Shown here one piece after another: positions 25,947 to 34,717 of a stretch of 64,000 nucleotides of DNA. The position numbers and the translations under genes are program-made. How positions within the stretch are numbered: position 1 is the stretch's first letter; the number at the start of each line of letters is the position of its first letter. This DNA is from Sediminicoccus sp. KRV36 (GTDB taxonomy: Bacteria; Pseudomonadota; Alphaproteobacteria; Acetobacterales; Acetobacteraceae). The stretch lies in NCBI RefSeq assembly GCF_023243115.1, contig NZ_CP085081.1, positions 2,418,001-2,482,000 on the forward strand, written 5' to 3'. The notes beneath the pieces are model-generated. The model saw only the letters and a list, made by a program, of their open reading frames with translations, was not told the origin of the DNA and did not search any database.

Positions 25947-26557
25947 GCGGCGAAGCCTTCGGCCTTCAGGGTTTCGGCAAGGGCGGGGATGGCAAAGACG
26001 CGCTTGCGATGCGCCATCAGCGCATCGGGCGGCACCATGCCGACAAACCCCGCAAAGGTAGTGGTCATGGCGGCGGTCAGGTCGGCCGCGGTGAGTTGCG
26101 TGCCCACCAGCCAGTCCCGCGCAGCGAGGCCGGATTCCAGGAATTCCAGCACCTCGCCTACGCGCTTCAAACCGCCTTCGCGGATCTGGTTCTCGGCCGG
26201 GGGCGGGCCGAAAATCGCGGGGCGAAAGGCCGGCTGGAAGGCGCGCGGGAATTGGTAGGCGTACCAGGAGAGCCATTCCATCACCTGCCAGCGCTGGACG
26301 CGCCCGGCCGGGATCAGGCCGCTCTCCGGCGCCATCTCGCCGATGGCGAGCATGATGGCCGGCGTTTCCGTGATGGTCTCGCCGCTGTCCAGCAACAAGG
26401 CCGGCACCTGGCCCTTGGGGTTGATGGCCAGCATCTCGGGCGTCTTGTGCTCGCCCCCGCGCAGGCTGAGGTCCCGCACCTCGCCGGGCAAGCCGGCGAG
26501 GATGAAGGCGAGCCGGCAGGCGAGGCTCGATGTCCGCGCGGAGACGAAGAGGATCAC
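25943..26557 (-). CDS. Glutathione S-transferase family protein 1
   Basis: A 204-residue GST-fold protein: an N-terminal thioredoxin-like domain with the cis-proline in GQVPALLL and the glutathione-binding ETPAIMLAI, then an all-helical C-terminal domain containing the N-capping TAADLTAAM. SARTSSLACRLAFIL near the start contains a Ser/Cys region that could act on the thiol. It is only distantly like the two GSTs upstream. It precedes and overlaps the histidine phosphatase gene. Confidence 0.82.
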   Translation of the reverse strand: MILFVSARTSSLACRLAFILAGLPGEVRDLSLRGGEHKTPEMLAINPKGQVPALLLDSGETITETPAIMLAIGEMAPESGLIPAGRVQRWQVMEWLSWYAYQFPRAFQPAFRPAIFGPPPAENQIREGGLKRVGEVLEFLESGLAARDWLVGTQLTAADLTAAMTTTFAGFVGMVPPDALMAHRKRVFAIPALAETLKAEGFAA

Positions 26558-26576
26558 GACGTTTTCCGTCGCGTTG

Positions 26577-27194
26577 TCACACGAGGCCCTCGCGCGCCAT
26601 CACGCGCTGCACGGCCGGCCGCGCCTTCATGCGGGCGTAATGGGCCGCCACGTTCTTCGGCAGGTCGAGCTTCAGGCGCTCAGCCGCCCAGAAGGTGACG
26701 TAGAAGGGTGCCGCATCACCGAAGCTGAAATCACCCGCCACATAGTCACGGCCTTCGAGGGCGCGATCGAGCCAGGCCAGGCCCTTGTTGTAGATCTCAA
26801 GGCCACGCGCCTTCACCGCTTCGTGATCCGCCTCGCTGGGTGCGAAATTCACCGGGCGGAACATGCGGGAGAAGCCCTGCATGTGCATGGTGGCCACCGC
26901 GTAATCCGTCGCTTCCAGCGCCGTCGCCTGGGCTTCGGCCGTGGCGGGCATCAACTTCGCCGCCGGATACTTGGCCGCGATCCAATAGGCGATGGCGGTG
27001 AATTCCGTCAGCACGGAGCCATCATCGCGCACCAGCGTGGGCACCTTGGACTTCGCGTTGATGCTGGTGAATTCCGGCTTGAACTGGGCCCCTTCGCGCA
27101 GGTTCAGCAGCGTCGGCTCAAAGCTGGCGCCGCTTTCCTCGAGCAGGACATGGATGCCGAGCGAACAGGCGCCGGGGGCATAGAACAGCTTCAT
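26577..27194 (-). CDS. Glutathione S-transferase family protein 2
   Basis: A 205-residue GST beginning MKLFYAPGACSLGIHVLLEE, the pattern of bacterial beta-class enzymes with the active-site Cys after APGA. KSKVPTLV supplies the cis-proline, and LTEFTAIAYWIA binds glutathione. It has the same length as the next gene upstream and the same plan, with shared ending RPAVQRVMAR. The two are tandem paralogues with clear divergence. I chose the ATG at 27194 because it starts the domain; the longer frame runs through the repeated gene end described at 27219-27274. Confidence 0.88.
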   Translation of the reverse strand: MKLFYAPGACSLGIHVLLEESGASFEPTLLNLREGAQFKPEFTSINAKSKVPTLVRDDGSVLTEFTAIAYWIAAKYPAAKLMPATAEAQATALEATDYAVATMHMQGFSRMFRPVNFAPSEADHEAVKARGLEIYNKGLAWLDRALEGRDYVAGDFSFGDAAPFYVTFWAAERLKLDLPKNVAAHYARMKARPAVQRVMAREGLV

Positions 27195-27218
27195 GGTCTG
27201 GTTTCCTTCTGGCTTTGC

Positions 27219-27274
27219 TTCGCGCGCCGGGGCGCGCTGGGGCTTCACTTGGTTTCGCGCGCCAAGGCGCGCTG
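27219..27274. repeat. Duplicated 3'-end fragment of a GST gene
   Basis: A 21-bp stretch at 27254-27274 encoding the end of GST 3 recurs at 27219-27239 in the gap after its stop codon, with two mismatches. Each copy is also a hairpin (GCGCGCC-AA-GGCGCGC and GCGCGCC-GG-GGCGCGC). The second copy would read as the same RxxARE-K ending, so it looks like a remnant of the tandem duplication that made the GST pair, possibly kept as a transcript hairpin. Confidence 0.6.
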
Positions 27275-27862
27275 CACGGCCGGCCGCGCCAGCATGGCCG
27301 CATGATGCGCGGCAAGCTTGGGCGGCAGCGTCATGCCAGCGCGCCCGCTGGCCCAGCCGGTGATGAAGAACAGTGCGCAATCGGCCACGCTGTAGCCGGA
27401 TTGCATCAGCCAGGGCTGCCCGGCCAGCCGGCTCTCGACCAGCGCCAGGTAGCCCTCGGCAAGCGCCTTGCCCTGGGCGATCACGCGTGGCTCATCCTCG
27501 GCGTCCTTGGCGAAATTGCCGGGGCGGAATTGCCGGGTGAAGGCTTGCGGATGCACCGTGCCGCAGAGGTAGTCCATCCATTCCAGCGTCCGCGCCTCGG
27601 CATCGAACTCGACGGGAATGAGGCTGGACATCGGGTTCGCCTTGGCCAGCCACCAGGCGATCACCGGGAATTCCGTCAGCACCGTGCCGTCATCGCGCAG
27701 CAAGGCGGGGATCTTCGCCTTGGGATTGATGGCGAGGTATTCCGGCTTCTTGTTGGAGCCATCGCGGGTGGAGACCACCTGCGTCTCGAACGGCTTGCCG
27801 ATCTCCTCCAGGATCACGTGGATGCCGATGGAGCAGGCACCTGGCGAATAGAAGAGCTTCAT
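27245..27862 (-). CDS. Glutathione S-transferase family protein 3
   Basis: A 205-residue beta-like GST starting MKLFYSPGACSIGIHVILEE, with AKIPALL (cis-Pro) and LTEFPVIAWWLA for the thioredoxin-like half, and YSVADCALFFITGW in the helical half. It is the upstream partner of the GST 2 duplication. Its stop is followed directly by a copy of its own last codons. No catabolic gene for a specific xenobiotic sits beside the trio, so a general detoxification or dehydration/isomerase role is all that can be suggested. Confidence 0.88.
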   Translation of the reverse strand: MKLFYSPGACSIGIHVILEEIGKPFETQVVSTRDGSNKKPEYLAINPKAKIPALLRDDGTVLTEFPVIAWWLAKANPMSSLIPVEFDAEARTLEWMDYLCGTVHPQAFTRQFRPGNFAKDAEDEPRVIAQGKALAEGYLALVESRLAGQPWLMQSGYSVADCALFFITGWASGRAGMTLPPKLAAHHAAMLARPAVQRALARETK

Positions 27863-27935
27863 GGGGCGGAGCCTTTTCCTGTGTTGGTGGGCCGCTTCAC
27901 CCGCCGCCCGCCAAGCGGACGACAGGACCCGACCA

Positions 27936-28868
27936 CTAGCAGAAGAGCGACGAGACGGAGCGTTCCTCGCTGATGCGCCGCATCGCCTCGGCCAGCAGCG
28001 GTGCGATGGGCAATTGGCGGATGTTGCGCGCCCCCTGCACGGCAGGTGTCGCCGCGATGCTGTCGGTGACGATCATCATCTCGATGGGTGATTTCCCCAC
28101 GCGCTCGACCGCAGCACCCGAGAAGACGCCGTGCGTCACATAGACGCTGGCGGATTTGGCACCGTTCTTCATCAGCGCCTCGGCCGCGTTGCAATGCGTG
28201 CCGCCGCTGTCGATGATGTCATCCACGATGATGCAATGCCGCCCGGCCACATCGCCGATCACGTTCATCACCTCGGAGACGCCCGCCTGGGGGCGGCGCT
28301 TGTCAATGATGGCGAGGTCCGTGTGCAATTGCTGCGCGATGGCGCGCGCGCGCACCACGCCGCCCACGTCGGGGCTGACCACCATCAATTCACGGCCCTT
28401 GAAACGCTCGGCGATGTCTCGCGCGAACAGTGGCGCCGCGTAGAGGTTATCCACCGGAATATCAAAGAAGCCCTGGATCTGCCCCGCATGCAGATCCATC
28501 GTCAGCACGCGGTCCGCACCGGCCTGGGTGATCAGATTGGCCACCAGCTTGGCCGAGATGGGCGAGCGTGGGCTGCTTTTGCGGTCCTGCCGGGCATAGC
28601 CGAAATAGGGCACCACGGCCGTCACCCGCCGCGCCGAGGAGCGGCGCAGCGCATCCAGCGTGATCAGCAATTCCATCAGGTGGTCATTGGCCGGGTAGCT
28701 GGTGGACTGGATGACGAAGACATCCTCGCCCCGGATGTTTTCATGAATTTCGACGAAGATCTCCATATCCGCGAAGCGGCGGATGGAGGCGTTGGTCAGC
28801 GGAATGCCGATCTTGTCGGCCACGGCTTGCGCCAGGGGCAGGTTGCTGTTGCACGCGACGATCTTCAT
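27936..28868 (-). CDS. prs: Ribose-phosphate pyrophosphokinase
   Basis: A 310-residue PRPP synthetase that makes 5-phosphoribosyl-1-pyrophosphate for nucleotide, His and Trp synthesis. The signatures are complete: [11 protein letters not shown], the ATP loop [15 protein letters not shown], the PRPP-binding [11 protein letters not shown] and YVTHGVFSG. The length and the start MKIVACNSN match the bacterial enzyme. It is a single-gene unit, with a likely promoter at 28902-28930 and an inverted repeat (CCGCTT/AAGCGG) after the stop. Confidence 0.97.
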   Translation of the reverse strand: MKIVACNSNLPLAQAVADKIGIPLTNASIRRFADMEIFVEIHENIRGEDVFVIQSTSYPANDHLMELLITLDALRRSSARRVTAVVPYFGYARQDRKSSPRSPISAKLVANLITQAGADRVLTMDLHAGQIQGFFDIPVDNLYAAPLFARDIAERFKGRELMVVSPDVGGVVRARAIAQQLHTDLAIIDKRRPQAGVSEVMNVIGDVAGRHCIIVDDIIDSGGTHCNAAEALMKNGAKSASVYVTHGVFSGAAVERVGKSPIEMMIVTDSIAATPAVQGARNIRQLPIAPLLAEAMRRISEERSVSSLFC

Positions 28869-28901
28869 CGGGCCATGTCACCCCTGTTGGCTGGCGAGGC
28901 A

Positions 28902-28930
28902 GCGATAGCCGCACATCGGCGCGCTGTAAA
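28902..28930 (-). promoter_or_regulatory. Possible sigma-70 promoter of prs
   Basis: Read on the minus strand, TTTACA (28925-28930) and TATCGC (28902-28907) are 17 bp apart and lie about 35-60 bases before the prs start. The boxes are partial matches to the consensus, so the call rests mainly on spacing and position. Confidence 0.35.
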
Positions 28931-28950
28931 CTTCACGAGACGCAAGCCGC

Positions 28951-29817
28951 TCATCCGGGGGAGGTGGCATTGCGGATGATGGTCTGCACACCCCCCGCCG
29001 CTTCTTCCGCCGCGGCATAGGCGATATCGCCCCAGGCGCGCGACAGCGCGCCCGTCGGAATCTCGTTCAATTGCAGGACGCGGCCCAGTTCATACCCATC
29101 GCGCCGCGAGACGATCCATTGGATTTCCACGCGCTGCAGCCCAGGCCCGGCCGCGACGACACTGACCTCGGCCGTCACGGCGAAGGACGCGCCATCCGCG
29201 ACGTCCTGCACGACATAGCCGCGATTGCCGAGGAACTCCCGCAGGCGCGCGGTCAGCGCCATATTCCCATCGCCCGGCGCGCCGCGCACCGGGATCAGCC
29301 GCAGGCGCGGCGGTCCGGCCTGGATCGCCGCCGGATCGGCCGAGGCACGGGCCGCCTGGACCGAGAGCAGCATCTGCGTGACGCGCGGGCTGGCCTGTTG
29401 GGCTACGGCTTGCAGGGTGGGCGTGCTCGCCTCGGCCCAGGCGCGTGCGGGCACGGGCGGCCCCGCGACGGCGCCCTGCTCCTGCCCATCGGCATTGGTG
29501 ATGACGTAGCGCGGGATGACGATGGCGCCGGTATTCTGCGCCGTGATGATCAGGCGCCAGTCCAGCGGCAGCGGCGTGGCCGTGGCCGTGGCCGGGACAT
29601 CCACGGCTTGCAGCGCCTCGCTTACCGCCTCGGCGTAGCGAAGGGCGGCGTCATCGGTCAGCAGCGCCTCGGGCGGGGGCGGGATGGCGAGGCGCACGGC
29701 CAGCGGGATGCGCAAGCCCCCCGCCAGCCCGCCCGGATTGCCGCGATGCGGCTGCGGAAAACCGCCACAGGCTGAGAGCGCCAGAAGCGCCGCCAGCGCG
29801 GCCCTACGCGAAAACAC
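28951..29817 (-). CDS. Hypothetical lipoprotein
   Basis: A 288-residue protein with a lipoprotein signal: MFSRRAALAALLALSACGG ends in a lipobox (LSAC), so it should be lipidated by Lgt (encoded at 31588-32388) and held in the periplasm. The mature part is Ala/Pro-rich with beta-like stretches (DWRLIITAQNTG, QRVEIQWIVSRRDG) and ends without other motifs. I do not recognise a family. It follows pgeF and a possible 22-codon peptide, overlapping the latter by 14 bases. Confidence 0.72.
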   Translation of the reverse strand: MFSRRAALAALLALSACGGFPQPHRGNPGGLAGGLRIPLAVRLAIPPPPEALLTDDAALRYAEAVSEALQAVDVPATATATPLPLDWRLIITAQNTGAIVIPRYVITNADGQEQGAVAGPPVPARAWAEASTPTLQAVAQQASPRVTQMLLSVQAARASADPAAIQAGPPRLRLIPVRGAPGDGNMALTARLREFLGNRGYVVQDVADGASFAVTAEVSVVAAGPGLQRVEIQWIVSRRDGYELGRVLQLNEIPTGALSRAWGDIAYAAAEEAAGGVQTIIRNATSPG

Positions 29818-29872
29818 AGGAAACCATCATCGTCACGATGAAGAGCAGGATGAACATGATGAGATAGGGCAT
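29804..29872 (-). CDS. Possible 22-residue membrane peptide
   Basis: A 22-codon frame starting MPYLIMFILLFIVTMM is almost wholly hydrophobic, enough to span a membrane once. It begins seven bases after the pgeF stop, with a weak AGG before the ATG, and ends inside the lipoprotein gene in another frame. It might be a true small protein or a leader that couples pgeF translation to the lipoprotein. Its clean hydrophobic make-up is unusual for an out-of-frame stretch in such GC-rich DNA. Confidence 0.4.
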   Translation of the reverse strand: MPYLIMFILLFIVTMMVSCVFA

Positions 29873-29879
29873 GCGCGCC

Positions 29880-30614
29880 TCATAGCATGATGGCGGAGAG
29901 TTGGTGACCAAGCGGCCCGCCCCCGGCCAGGGTGCGCCGGCGGTGGCTGAAGAACCGGGCTTCGTCGGCCAGCGTATCGGCCCCCAGGGCCGCGCCGCGC
30001 ACGCCCGCCGCCAGCAGCCGCGCCTTGCAATAGCCGGCCAGGTCAAACTGGAAATGCGCGGAATCCTTGCCGGGGGTGAAAAAACGCGGGTCATCCACCG
30101 CGTCGCGCAGATCGGCCCGCACCTCGTAGCTGGCCTGGGCGATGCAGGGACCCACCACCGCGCTGATCGCGCCGCGGCTGGCGCCCAGGGCTTCCATCGC
30201 GGCGATGGTCGCTTCCAGCACGCCGGTCACCGCACCCTTCCAGCCGGCATGCGCCGCGCCGACCACGCCGGCCTGCGCATCATGGAACAGCACGGGGGCG
30301 CAATCGGCCGTGACGATGCCAAGGGCGATGCCGGGTGCGCGCGTGACCATGGCATCGGCCTCGGGCAGGGCATCCCAGGCCGGGCCGGCCTCCACCACCG
30401 TCGCGCCATGCACCTGGCGCAGGGCGCGCAGCGCCGTGGGGGCCGCGCCAAGTGCCATGGCCGCGCGGGCGCGATTCTCGGCGACGGCGGCCGCGTCATC
30501 CTCGCTGCGCAGCCCGCAATTCAGGGCGGCATAGGCACCGGTGGAAACGCCGCCGCGCCGCGTGAAGAAACCATGCCGCGCCGCGAGGCCTGCATGGGTG
30601 AGAAACTCGGCCAT
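29880..30614 (-). CDS. pgeF: Purine nucleoside phosphorylase YfiH/LACC1 family (multicopper polyphenol oxidase domain)
   Basis: A 244-residue protein of the YfiH/LACC1 family, once called laccase-like and later shown to include purine nucleoside phosphorylase/adenosine deaminase activity and a peptidoglycan-editing role (PgeF). The zinc ligands are evident in RQVHGATVV, TADCAPVLF and AAHAGWKG, with GPCIAQASYEV nearby. The ATG at 30614 overlaps the upstream stop by one base (TGATG), placing it last in the lgt-midA-pgeF operon, an order common in alphaproteobacteria. Confidence 0.9.
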   Translation of the reverse strand: MAEFLTHAGLAARHGFFTRRGGVSTGAYAALNCGLRSEDDAAAVAENRARAAMALGAAPTALRALRQVHGATVVEAGPAWDALPEADAMVTRAPGIALGIVTADCAPVLFHDAQAGVVGAAHAGWKGAVTGVLEATIAAMEALGASRGAISAVVGPCIAQASYEVRADLRDAVDDPRFFTPGKDSAHFQFDLAGYCKARLLAAGVRGAALGADTLADEARFFSHRRRTLAGGGPLGHQLSAIML

Positions 30615-31588
30615 CAGGCATCGAATCCGGCTGGGGTGGGGAGTGCAGGGTGCGCGATGCACAGCGCCTTGAACAGCCGCCCCATGCCCTCGGGCGCCAC
30701 AAGCCGCTGTGCCGCACCCAGGATGCTGCCAGCCTGGGCGGGCGCGCTCTGCGCCAGCATCGCGCTGCGCGCCATGAGGCCGAGGCGTTGCAGAAAAACC
30801 CCCATGGGCAGCGGGCCATGGCTGGCCGCCCCCGCCGCGCGCCCGGCGGCAGCGAGGGCCGCGAAATCCACATGGGCGGTGATGTCAGCGAGGCCAGGTG
30901 CGGCCAGCGGGTCGCAGGGCGCATTGTCGCGCAGGGCCTGGAGCGTATCGCCGAAGCCGCTTTCGGCCGGGCCGTAATCCAGCGCCAGCAAGGCGCCGCC
31001 CTGTGCCGCGAGGCGCGCGGCCAGCAGGGCCATGGTGGCGCGGGCGGCTTCGCTCACCTCGCGGATGCTGCCTTCGGGGGCCGCCTCGGCGTGGTCGCTG
31101 GGCTGCTCCATGAAGGCGCCTTCCGCCACGAAGCGTTCCCGCCAGCCATCGGCGCGCCGGATGAACTGGCGGATGGGCAGGGCATCGAAGAACTCATTGG
31201 CGAGGATGATGGCCGGGCCAGGCGGCAGCGCCCCGGCCGCACCGTGCCAGCCGGCCACGCGCGGACCGAGTTTTCCCGCCTGGGCCTGCCGCAGCGCCGC
31301 CGAGGTCTCGACCAGATGCAGCTCCAGCGCGCGGCCGAATTCCGGCATCATCTGGTCCACCGCCCGCAGCGCATCGGCCATCAGCGTGCCGCGCCCGGGG
31401 CCCAGTTCGGCCAGGATCACGCGGCTTGGCGCGCCCATGTTCTGCCAGGTGACCGCGGCCCAGAGGCCCAGGCATTCGCCGAAGGCCTGGCTCATTTCAG
31501 GTGCCGTGGTGAAATCCCGGCCGATGCCTTCGCCTTGCGCGTAATAGGCGGCGGCGGCCTCGGCCATGAAGGCGTCCAGGCGCTGCAT
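30614..31588 (-). CDS. SAM-dependent methyltransferase, MidA/NDUFAF7 family
   Basis: A 324-residue protein of the MidA/NDUFAF7 (COG1565) group; the mitochondrial member methylates an arginine of a complex I subunit. The family's opening YYAQGEGIGRDFTTAPEMSQ is present near residue 14, then the SAM-binding VILAELGPGRGTLMAD and ILANEFFDALPIRQF. The start at 31588 shares one base with the lgt stop. A 479-codon frame exists, but its first 155 codons lie antisense-out-of-frame inside lgt. The bacterial target is not proven. Confidence 0.9.
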   Translation of the reverse strand: MQRLDAFMAEAAAAYYAQGEGIGRDFTTAPEMSQAFGECLGLWAAVTWQNMGAPSRVILAELGPGRGTLMADALRAVDQMMPEFGRALELHLVETSAALRQAQAGKLGPRVAGWHGAAGALPPGPAIILANEFFDALPIRQFIRRADGWRERFVAEGAFMEQPSDHAEAAPEGSIREVSEAARATMALLAARLAAQGGALLALDYGPAESGFGDTLQALRDNAPCDPLAAPGLADITAHVDFAALAAAGRAAGAASHGPLPMGVFLQRLGLMARSAMLAQSAPAQAGSILGAAQRLVAPEGMGRLFKALCIAHPALPTPAGFDA

Positions 31589-32388
31589 CAGGCGCGGCGT
31601 GCGCGCCAGATCAGCCAGGCGCCGGCCAGCACCATCGGCAGGCTCAGCAATTGCCCCATGGTCGCGCCCCCTCCTGGTCCAAGGGCCAGCAGGAAGCCCA
31701 GATGCGCATCCGGCTCGCGGAAGAACTCGCCCAGCAGCCGCGCCACGCCATAGCCCGCCAGCAGCGCGCCGGTCAGCAGGCCGGTGCGCGCGCGATTGGC
31801 CGGATTGCTCCAGAGGATCAGCATGAGCGCGAACAGGGCGAGGCCCTCCAGCCCGGCCTGGTAAAGCTGGCTCGGGTGGCGGGGGATCTGCAGGCGGTCG
31901 GTCGGGAAGACCATGGCCCAGGGCACATCGGCCGCCCGGCCCCAAAGCTCGCCATTGATGAAATTGGCCAGCCGCCCGAAGAACAGGCCGATGGGCACCA
32001 CCACGGCCACGCGGTCCCCCAGCACCAGCGGGTTCAGCTTCTGGCTGCGGCAAAACAGCAGGGTGGCGATGATCACGCCCAGCGCGCCGCCATGGAAGGC
32101 CATGCCGCCCTGCCAGACCATCAGCGCTTCCAGCGGGTGAAACAGGTAATGCCCGGGCCGGTAGAACAGCACATAGCCCAGCCGCCCGCCCAGGATGATG
32201 CCGAGCGTGGCCCAGGTGATGTAGTCATCCACCTGCGCGGGTGTGGCGGCCTGCGGCGGTGCTGCGGCCAGCCGCCGCAGCAGGCGCCAGCCCAGCACGA
32301 TGCCGGCGATATAGGCCAGCGCATACCAGCGAATGGCGATCGGGCCGATCTGGATGGCGACGGGATCAATCTGCGGAAATTCGAACAT
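31588..32388 (-). CDS. lgt: Prolipoprotein diacylglyceryl transferase
   Basis: A 266-residue multi-spanning inner-membrane enzyme that transfers diacylglycerol from phosphatidylglycerol to the lipobox cysteine. The Lgt signature [16 protein letters not shown] lies mid-protein, with the conserved HGG in [10 protein letters not shown] and [13 protein letters not shown]. About seven membrane segments are visible. The ATG at 32388 starts [12 protein letters not shown], the normal N-terminus. It leads the lgt-midA-pgeF operon. At least one candidate substrate lipoprotein lies downstream at 28951. Confidence 0.95.
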   Translation of the reverse strand: MFEFPQIDPVAIQIGPIAIRWYALAYIAGIVLGWRLLRRLAAAPPQAATPAQVDDYITWATLGIILGGRLGYVLFYRPGHYLFHPLEALMVWQGGMAFHGGALGVIIATLLFCRSQKLNPLVLGDRVAVVVPIGLFFGRLANFINGELWGRAADVPWAMVFPTDRLQIPRHPSQLYQAGLEGLALFALMLILWSNPANRARTGLLTGALLAGYGVARLLGEFFREPDAHLGFLLALGPGGGATMGQLLSLPMVLAGAWLIWRARRA

Positions 32389-32436
32389 GGCGCGATGGGT
32401 AGCCCGGCTGGCGGGCCAAGTCACCGGCTCAGCCCG

Positions 32437-33285
32437 TCACGGCAGCCGCAGCAGCGCCGTGCAGGCGGCGGGCAGGGCAGGGGGCGGGCCCGGCGGACGG
32501 GGGCGCGGGGGTGGGCGCCTCGCCTCATCCGAGAGCCACCATTCCAGGCTCGCGTCGCAGCCATCGCCGGCCGGGATCGGGTTGGCCTCCCGGCAATCGG
32601 GCGAGCCCTGGGGGCAGCGGATGCGGATATGCATGTGGCTGTCATGCCCGCGCCAGGGCCGGACGCGGTGCAGCCAGCCCTCGCCGCGATGCATCGCGCA
32701 CAGGCTGCGCTTGATGCCGTGATTGACCAGGACGAGGTGCACGCCGGGGCTTTCGGCGGCCAGGCGGATCAGCCGGGCATGCGCCGGCGTGAAGCGCGCA
32801 TTCACCCCGGTCTGGTCGGGCAGGACGAGGCTGGGCGGGTCAATCTCTTCCCGCGCGGCGCGGCTCATGGCGGGCTTGGGCGTCAGGTCCAGCCAGATAT
32901 CCACATCCAGGCCGCTCTGGTGGCTCGCATGCATGTTGGGCATGGGCCCGCCGCGCGGCTGCGCCAGATCGCCGATCCAGAGGTCGGGGTTGCCCATTGC
33001 GCGGGAGCGCTGCGCGAGATCGCGCGTGAAGCGGATCAGGTCCGGATGGCCCCAATGCCGGTTCCGGGACAGCCGCACGGCCTGGTAGCCCGGGCCTTCC
33101 GGCGGGAGTTGCGCAGCGCCCGCGATGCAGCCGAGCACGGTGCTGCCGATGACCCGCGCCGGACCCGGTGTCGGGGTGCCGAGCGTGGCCCAGGGTGTCA
33201 TGGGCTGCGCCTGGGCCGTGGGGACCTGGGCGATGGGGGCCAGCAACAGCAGGGCGAGCAGCCGCAATATCAGCGCCACCCTCAT
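32437..33285 (-). CDS. mepA: Penicillin-insensitive murein endopeptidase
   Basis: A 282-residue secreted LAS-type metallopeptidase (M74) that cuts D-Ala-mDAP cross-links. A signal peptide (MRVALILRLLALLLLAPIA, then AQA) precedes the mature chain. Zinc ligands and catalytic residues are seen in NMHASHQSGLDVDIWLD and in RGHDSHMHIRIRCP, and conserved cysteines in IRCPQGSPDC fit a disulfide. The C-terminus adds a short Pro-rich tail (RRPPPRPRPPGPPP). The start overlaps the hldE stop by four bases, linking murein and LPS genes. Confidence 0.92.
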   Translation of the reverse strand: MRVALILRLLALLLLAPIAQVPTAQAQPMTPWATLGTPTPGPARVIGSTVLGCIAGAAQLPPEGPGYQAVRLSRNRHWGHPDLIRFTRDLAQRSRAMGNPDLWIGDLAQPRGGPMPNMHASHQSGLDVDIWLDLTPKPAMSRAAREEIDPPSLVLPDQTGVNARFTPAHARLIRLAAESPGVHLVLVNHGIKRSLCAMHRGEGWLHRVRPWRGHDSHMHIRIRCPQGSPDCREANPIPAGDGCDASLEWWLSDEARRPPPRPRPPGPPPALPAACTALLRLP

Positions 33286-34694
33286 CTTCCCTTGGCCAGG
33301 ATGCCGCTGGTCGAGCGCCCGGGCAGCAACTCCAGCAGCACCGTCCGCCCGCCCCAGGAGGCGACTTCCGGCGCGCCCACCACCTGGTCCAGCGTGTAGT
33401 CGCTGCCCTTGAACAGCCGGTCCGGCCGCAGCGCCTGGATCGCTTCCAGGGGCGTGTCCTGCGGGAAGGCGATCACGGCATCCACGCTGGCCAGCGCCGC
33501 GATCACGGCGGCGCGGTCCTCCAGCGGATTGACCGGCCGTGGCGCGCCCTTCAGCCGCGTGACCGAGGCATCATCATTCAGCGCCACCACAAGGCGGTCG
33601 CATTCGGCGCGTGCGGCGCGCAGCATGCGGGTGTGCCCGGCATGGAGAATATCGAAGCAGCCATTGGCGAAGCCGACGCGCAGCCCCTGGTCATGCCAGG
33701 ATTGCACCAGGCGTTGCGCGGCCGGCCAGCTCAGGATTTCACCCGTGGCACCCTCCTGCTCCCGCAGCGCATGATCCAGTTCGGCGGCCGAGCATGTGGC
33801 GGTGCCGAGCTTGCCCACCACCACCCCCGCCGCCGCATTGGCCGCGCGCATCGCCCCCTCCAGGCTGAGCCCGGCCGCGACCCCCAGCGCAAGGGTTGCG
33901 ATCACGGTATCGCCGGCGCCCGAGACGTCGAACACCTCGCGCGCCATGGCGGGCACGGTGATGGCGGGGACATCGCGGCGGACCAGCATCATTCCCTTTT
34001 CGCTGCGGGTGGCCAGCACCGCGCCCACGGCCACGCTGGCCAGGACCTTGCGGGCCGCGGCCTCGCACTCCGCATCGCTGCCGACGGGCAGGCCCGTGGC
34101 CTCGGCCAGTTCATTGGCGTTGGGTGTCAGGCAGGTGGCCCCGGCATAGCGGCTGAAATCCCGCCCCTTGGGGTCGGCCAGCACCGGAATGCCGCGGGCC
34201 AACGCGGCCTCGATGGCGGCGGCCAGCACGGGTGGCGTCAGCACGCCCTTGCCGTAATCGGAGAGGATCAGCGCATCCGCCCCCTCCAGCAGGGCACCAA
34301 GGCGCGTGGCGATGGCCTGGGCCTCCATGGCGTCGGCTTCGCGGCGGATCTCCTCATCCACCCGCACCACCTGCTGGCGGGCGGCGATGACGCGCAGCTT
34401 CACCGTGGTGCGCCGCGCCGTGCTGCGCAGCAGATGCCCCGCATCGCCGAGCAGAGCCGCGATCTCGTTGGCCTCGGCATCCTCGCCGACCAGGCCGATC
34501 AGGCTGGCCATCCCGCCGAGGGCCAGGATGTTGCGCGCGACATTGCCGGCCCCGCCCGCCATGGATTGCGTGCGGCTGAGCCGCACCACCGGCACGGGCG
34601 CCTCGGGCGAGAGCCGGCTCGCCTCGCCATAGAGGAAGCGGTCCAGCATGACATCGCCGAGGCAGATGATCCGGCGTCCGGAAAGATCGAGCAT
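33282..34694 (-). CDS. hldE: Bifunctional heptose-7-phosphate kinase / heptose-1-phosphate adenylyltransferase
   Basis: A 470-residue fusion. Residues 1 to about 315 are a PfkB-type kinase (AGGAGNVARN near 46-55, catalytic DVSGAGDT at about 257-263). The C-terminal part from about 340 is a nucleotidyltransferase with FANGCFDILHAGHTRML carrying the HxGH motif. Together they turn D-glycero-D-manno-heptose-7-P into ADP-heptose, which HldD (12037-13005) then epimerises for LPS core. Both active sites look complete. It is co-translated with mepA. Confidence 0.96.
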   Translation of the reverse strand: MLDLSGRRIICLGDVMLDRFLYGEASRLSPEAPVPVVRLSRTQSMAGGAGNVARNILALGGMASLIGLVGEDAEANEIAALLGDAGHLLRSTARRTTVKLRVIAARQQVVRVDEEIRREADAMEAQAIATRLGALLEGADALILSDYGKGVLTPPVLAAAIEAALARGIPVLADPKGRDFSRYAGATCLTPNANELAEATGLPVGSDAECEAAARKVLASVAVGAVLATRSEKGMMLVRRDVPAITVPAMAREVFDVSGAGDTVIATLALGVAAGLSLEGAMRAANAAAGVVVGKLGTATCSAAELDHALREQEGATGEILSWPAAQRLVQSWHDQGLRVGFANGCFDILHAGHTRMLRAARAECDRLVVALNDDASVTRLKGAPRPVNPLEDRAAVIAALASVDAVIAFPQDTPLEAIQALRPDRLFKGSDYTLDQVVGAPEVASWGGRTVLLELLPGRSTSGILAKGR

Positions 34695-34717
34695 GGCGGG
34701 CTTTTAGGCCCAGGCCA

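Noticed and set aside
30614..32053. 479-codon version of the MidA-like gene
   Set aside because: The first 155 codons are an out-of-frame reading of lgt with Pro/Gly/Arg-rich composition; the family N-terminus starts close to 31588.
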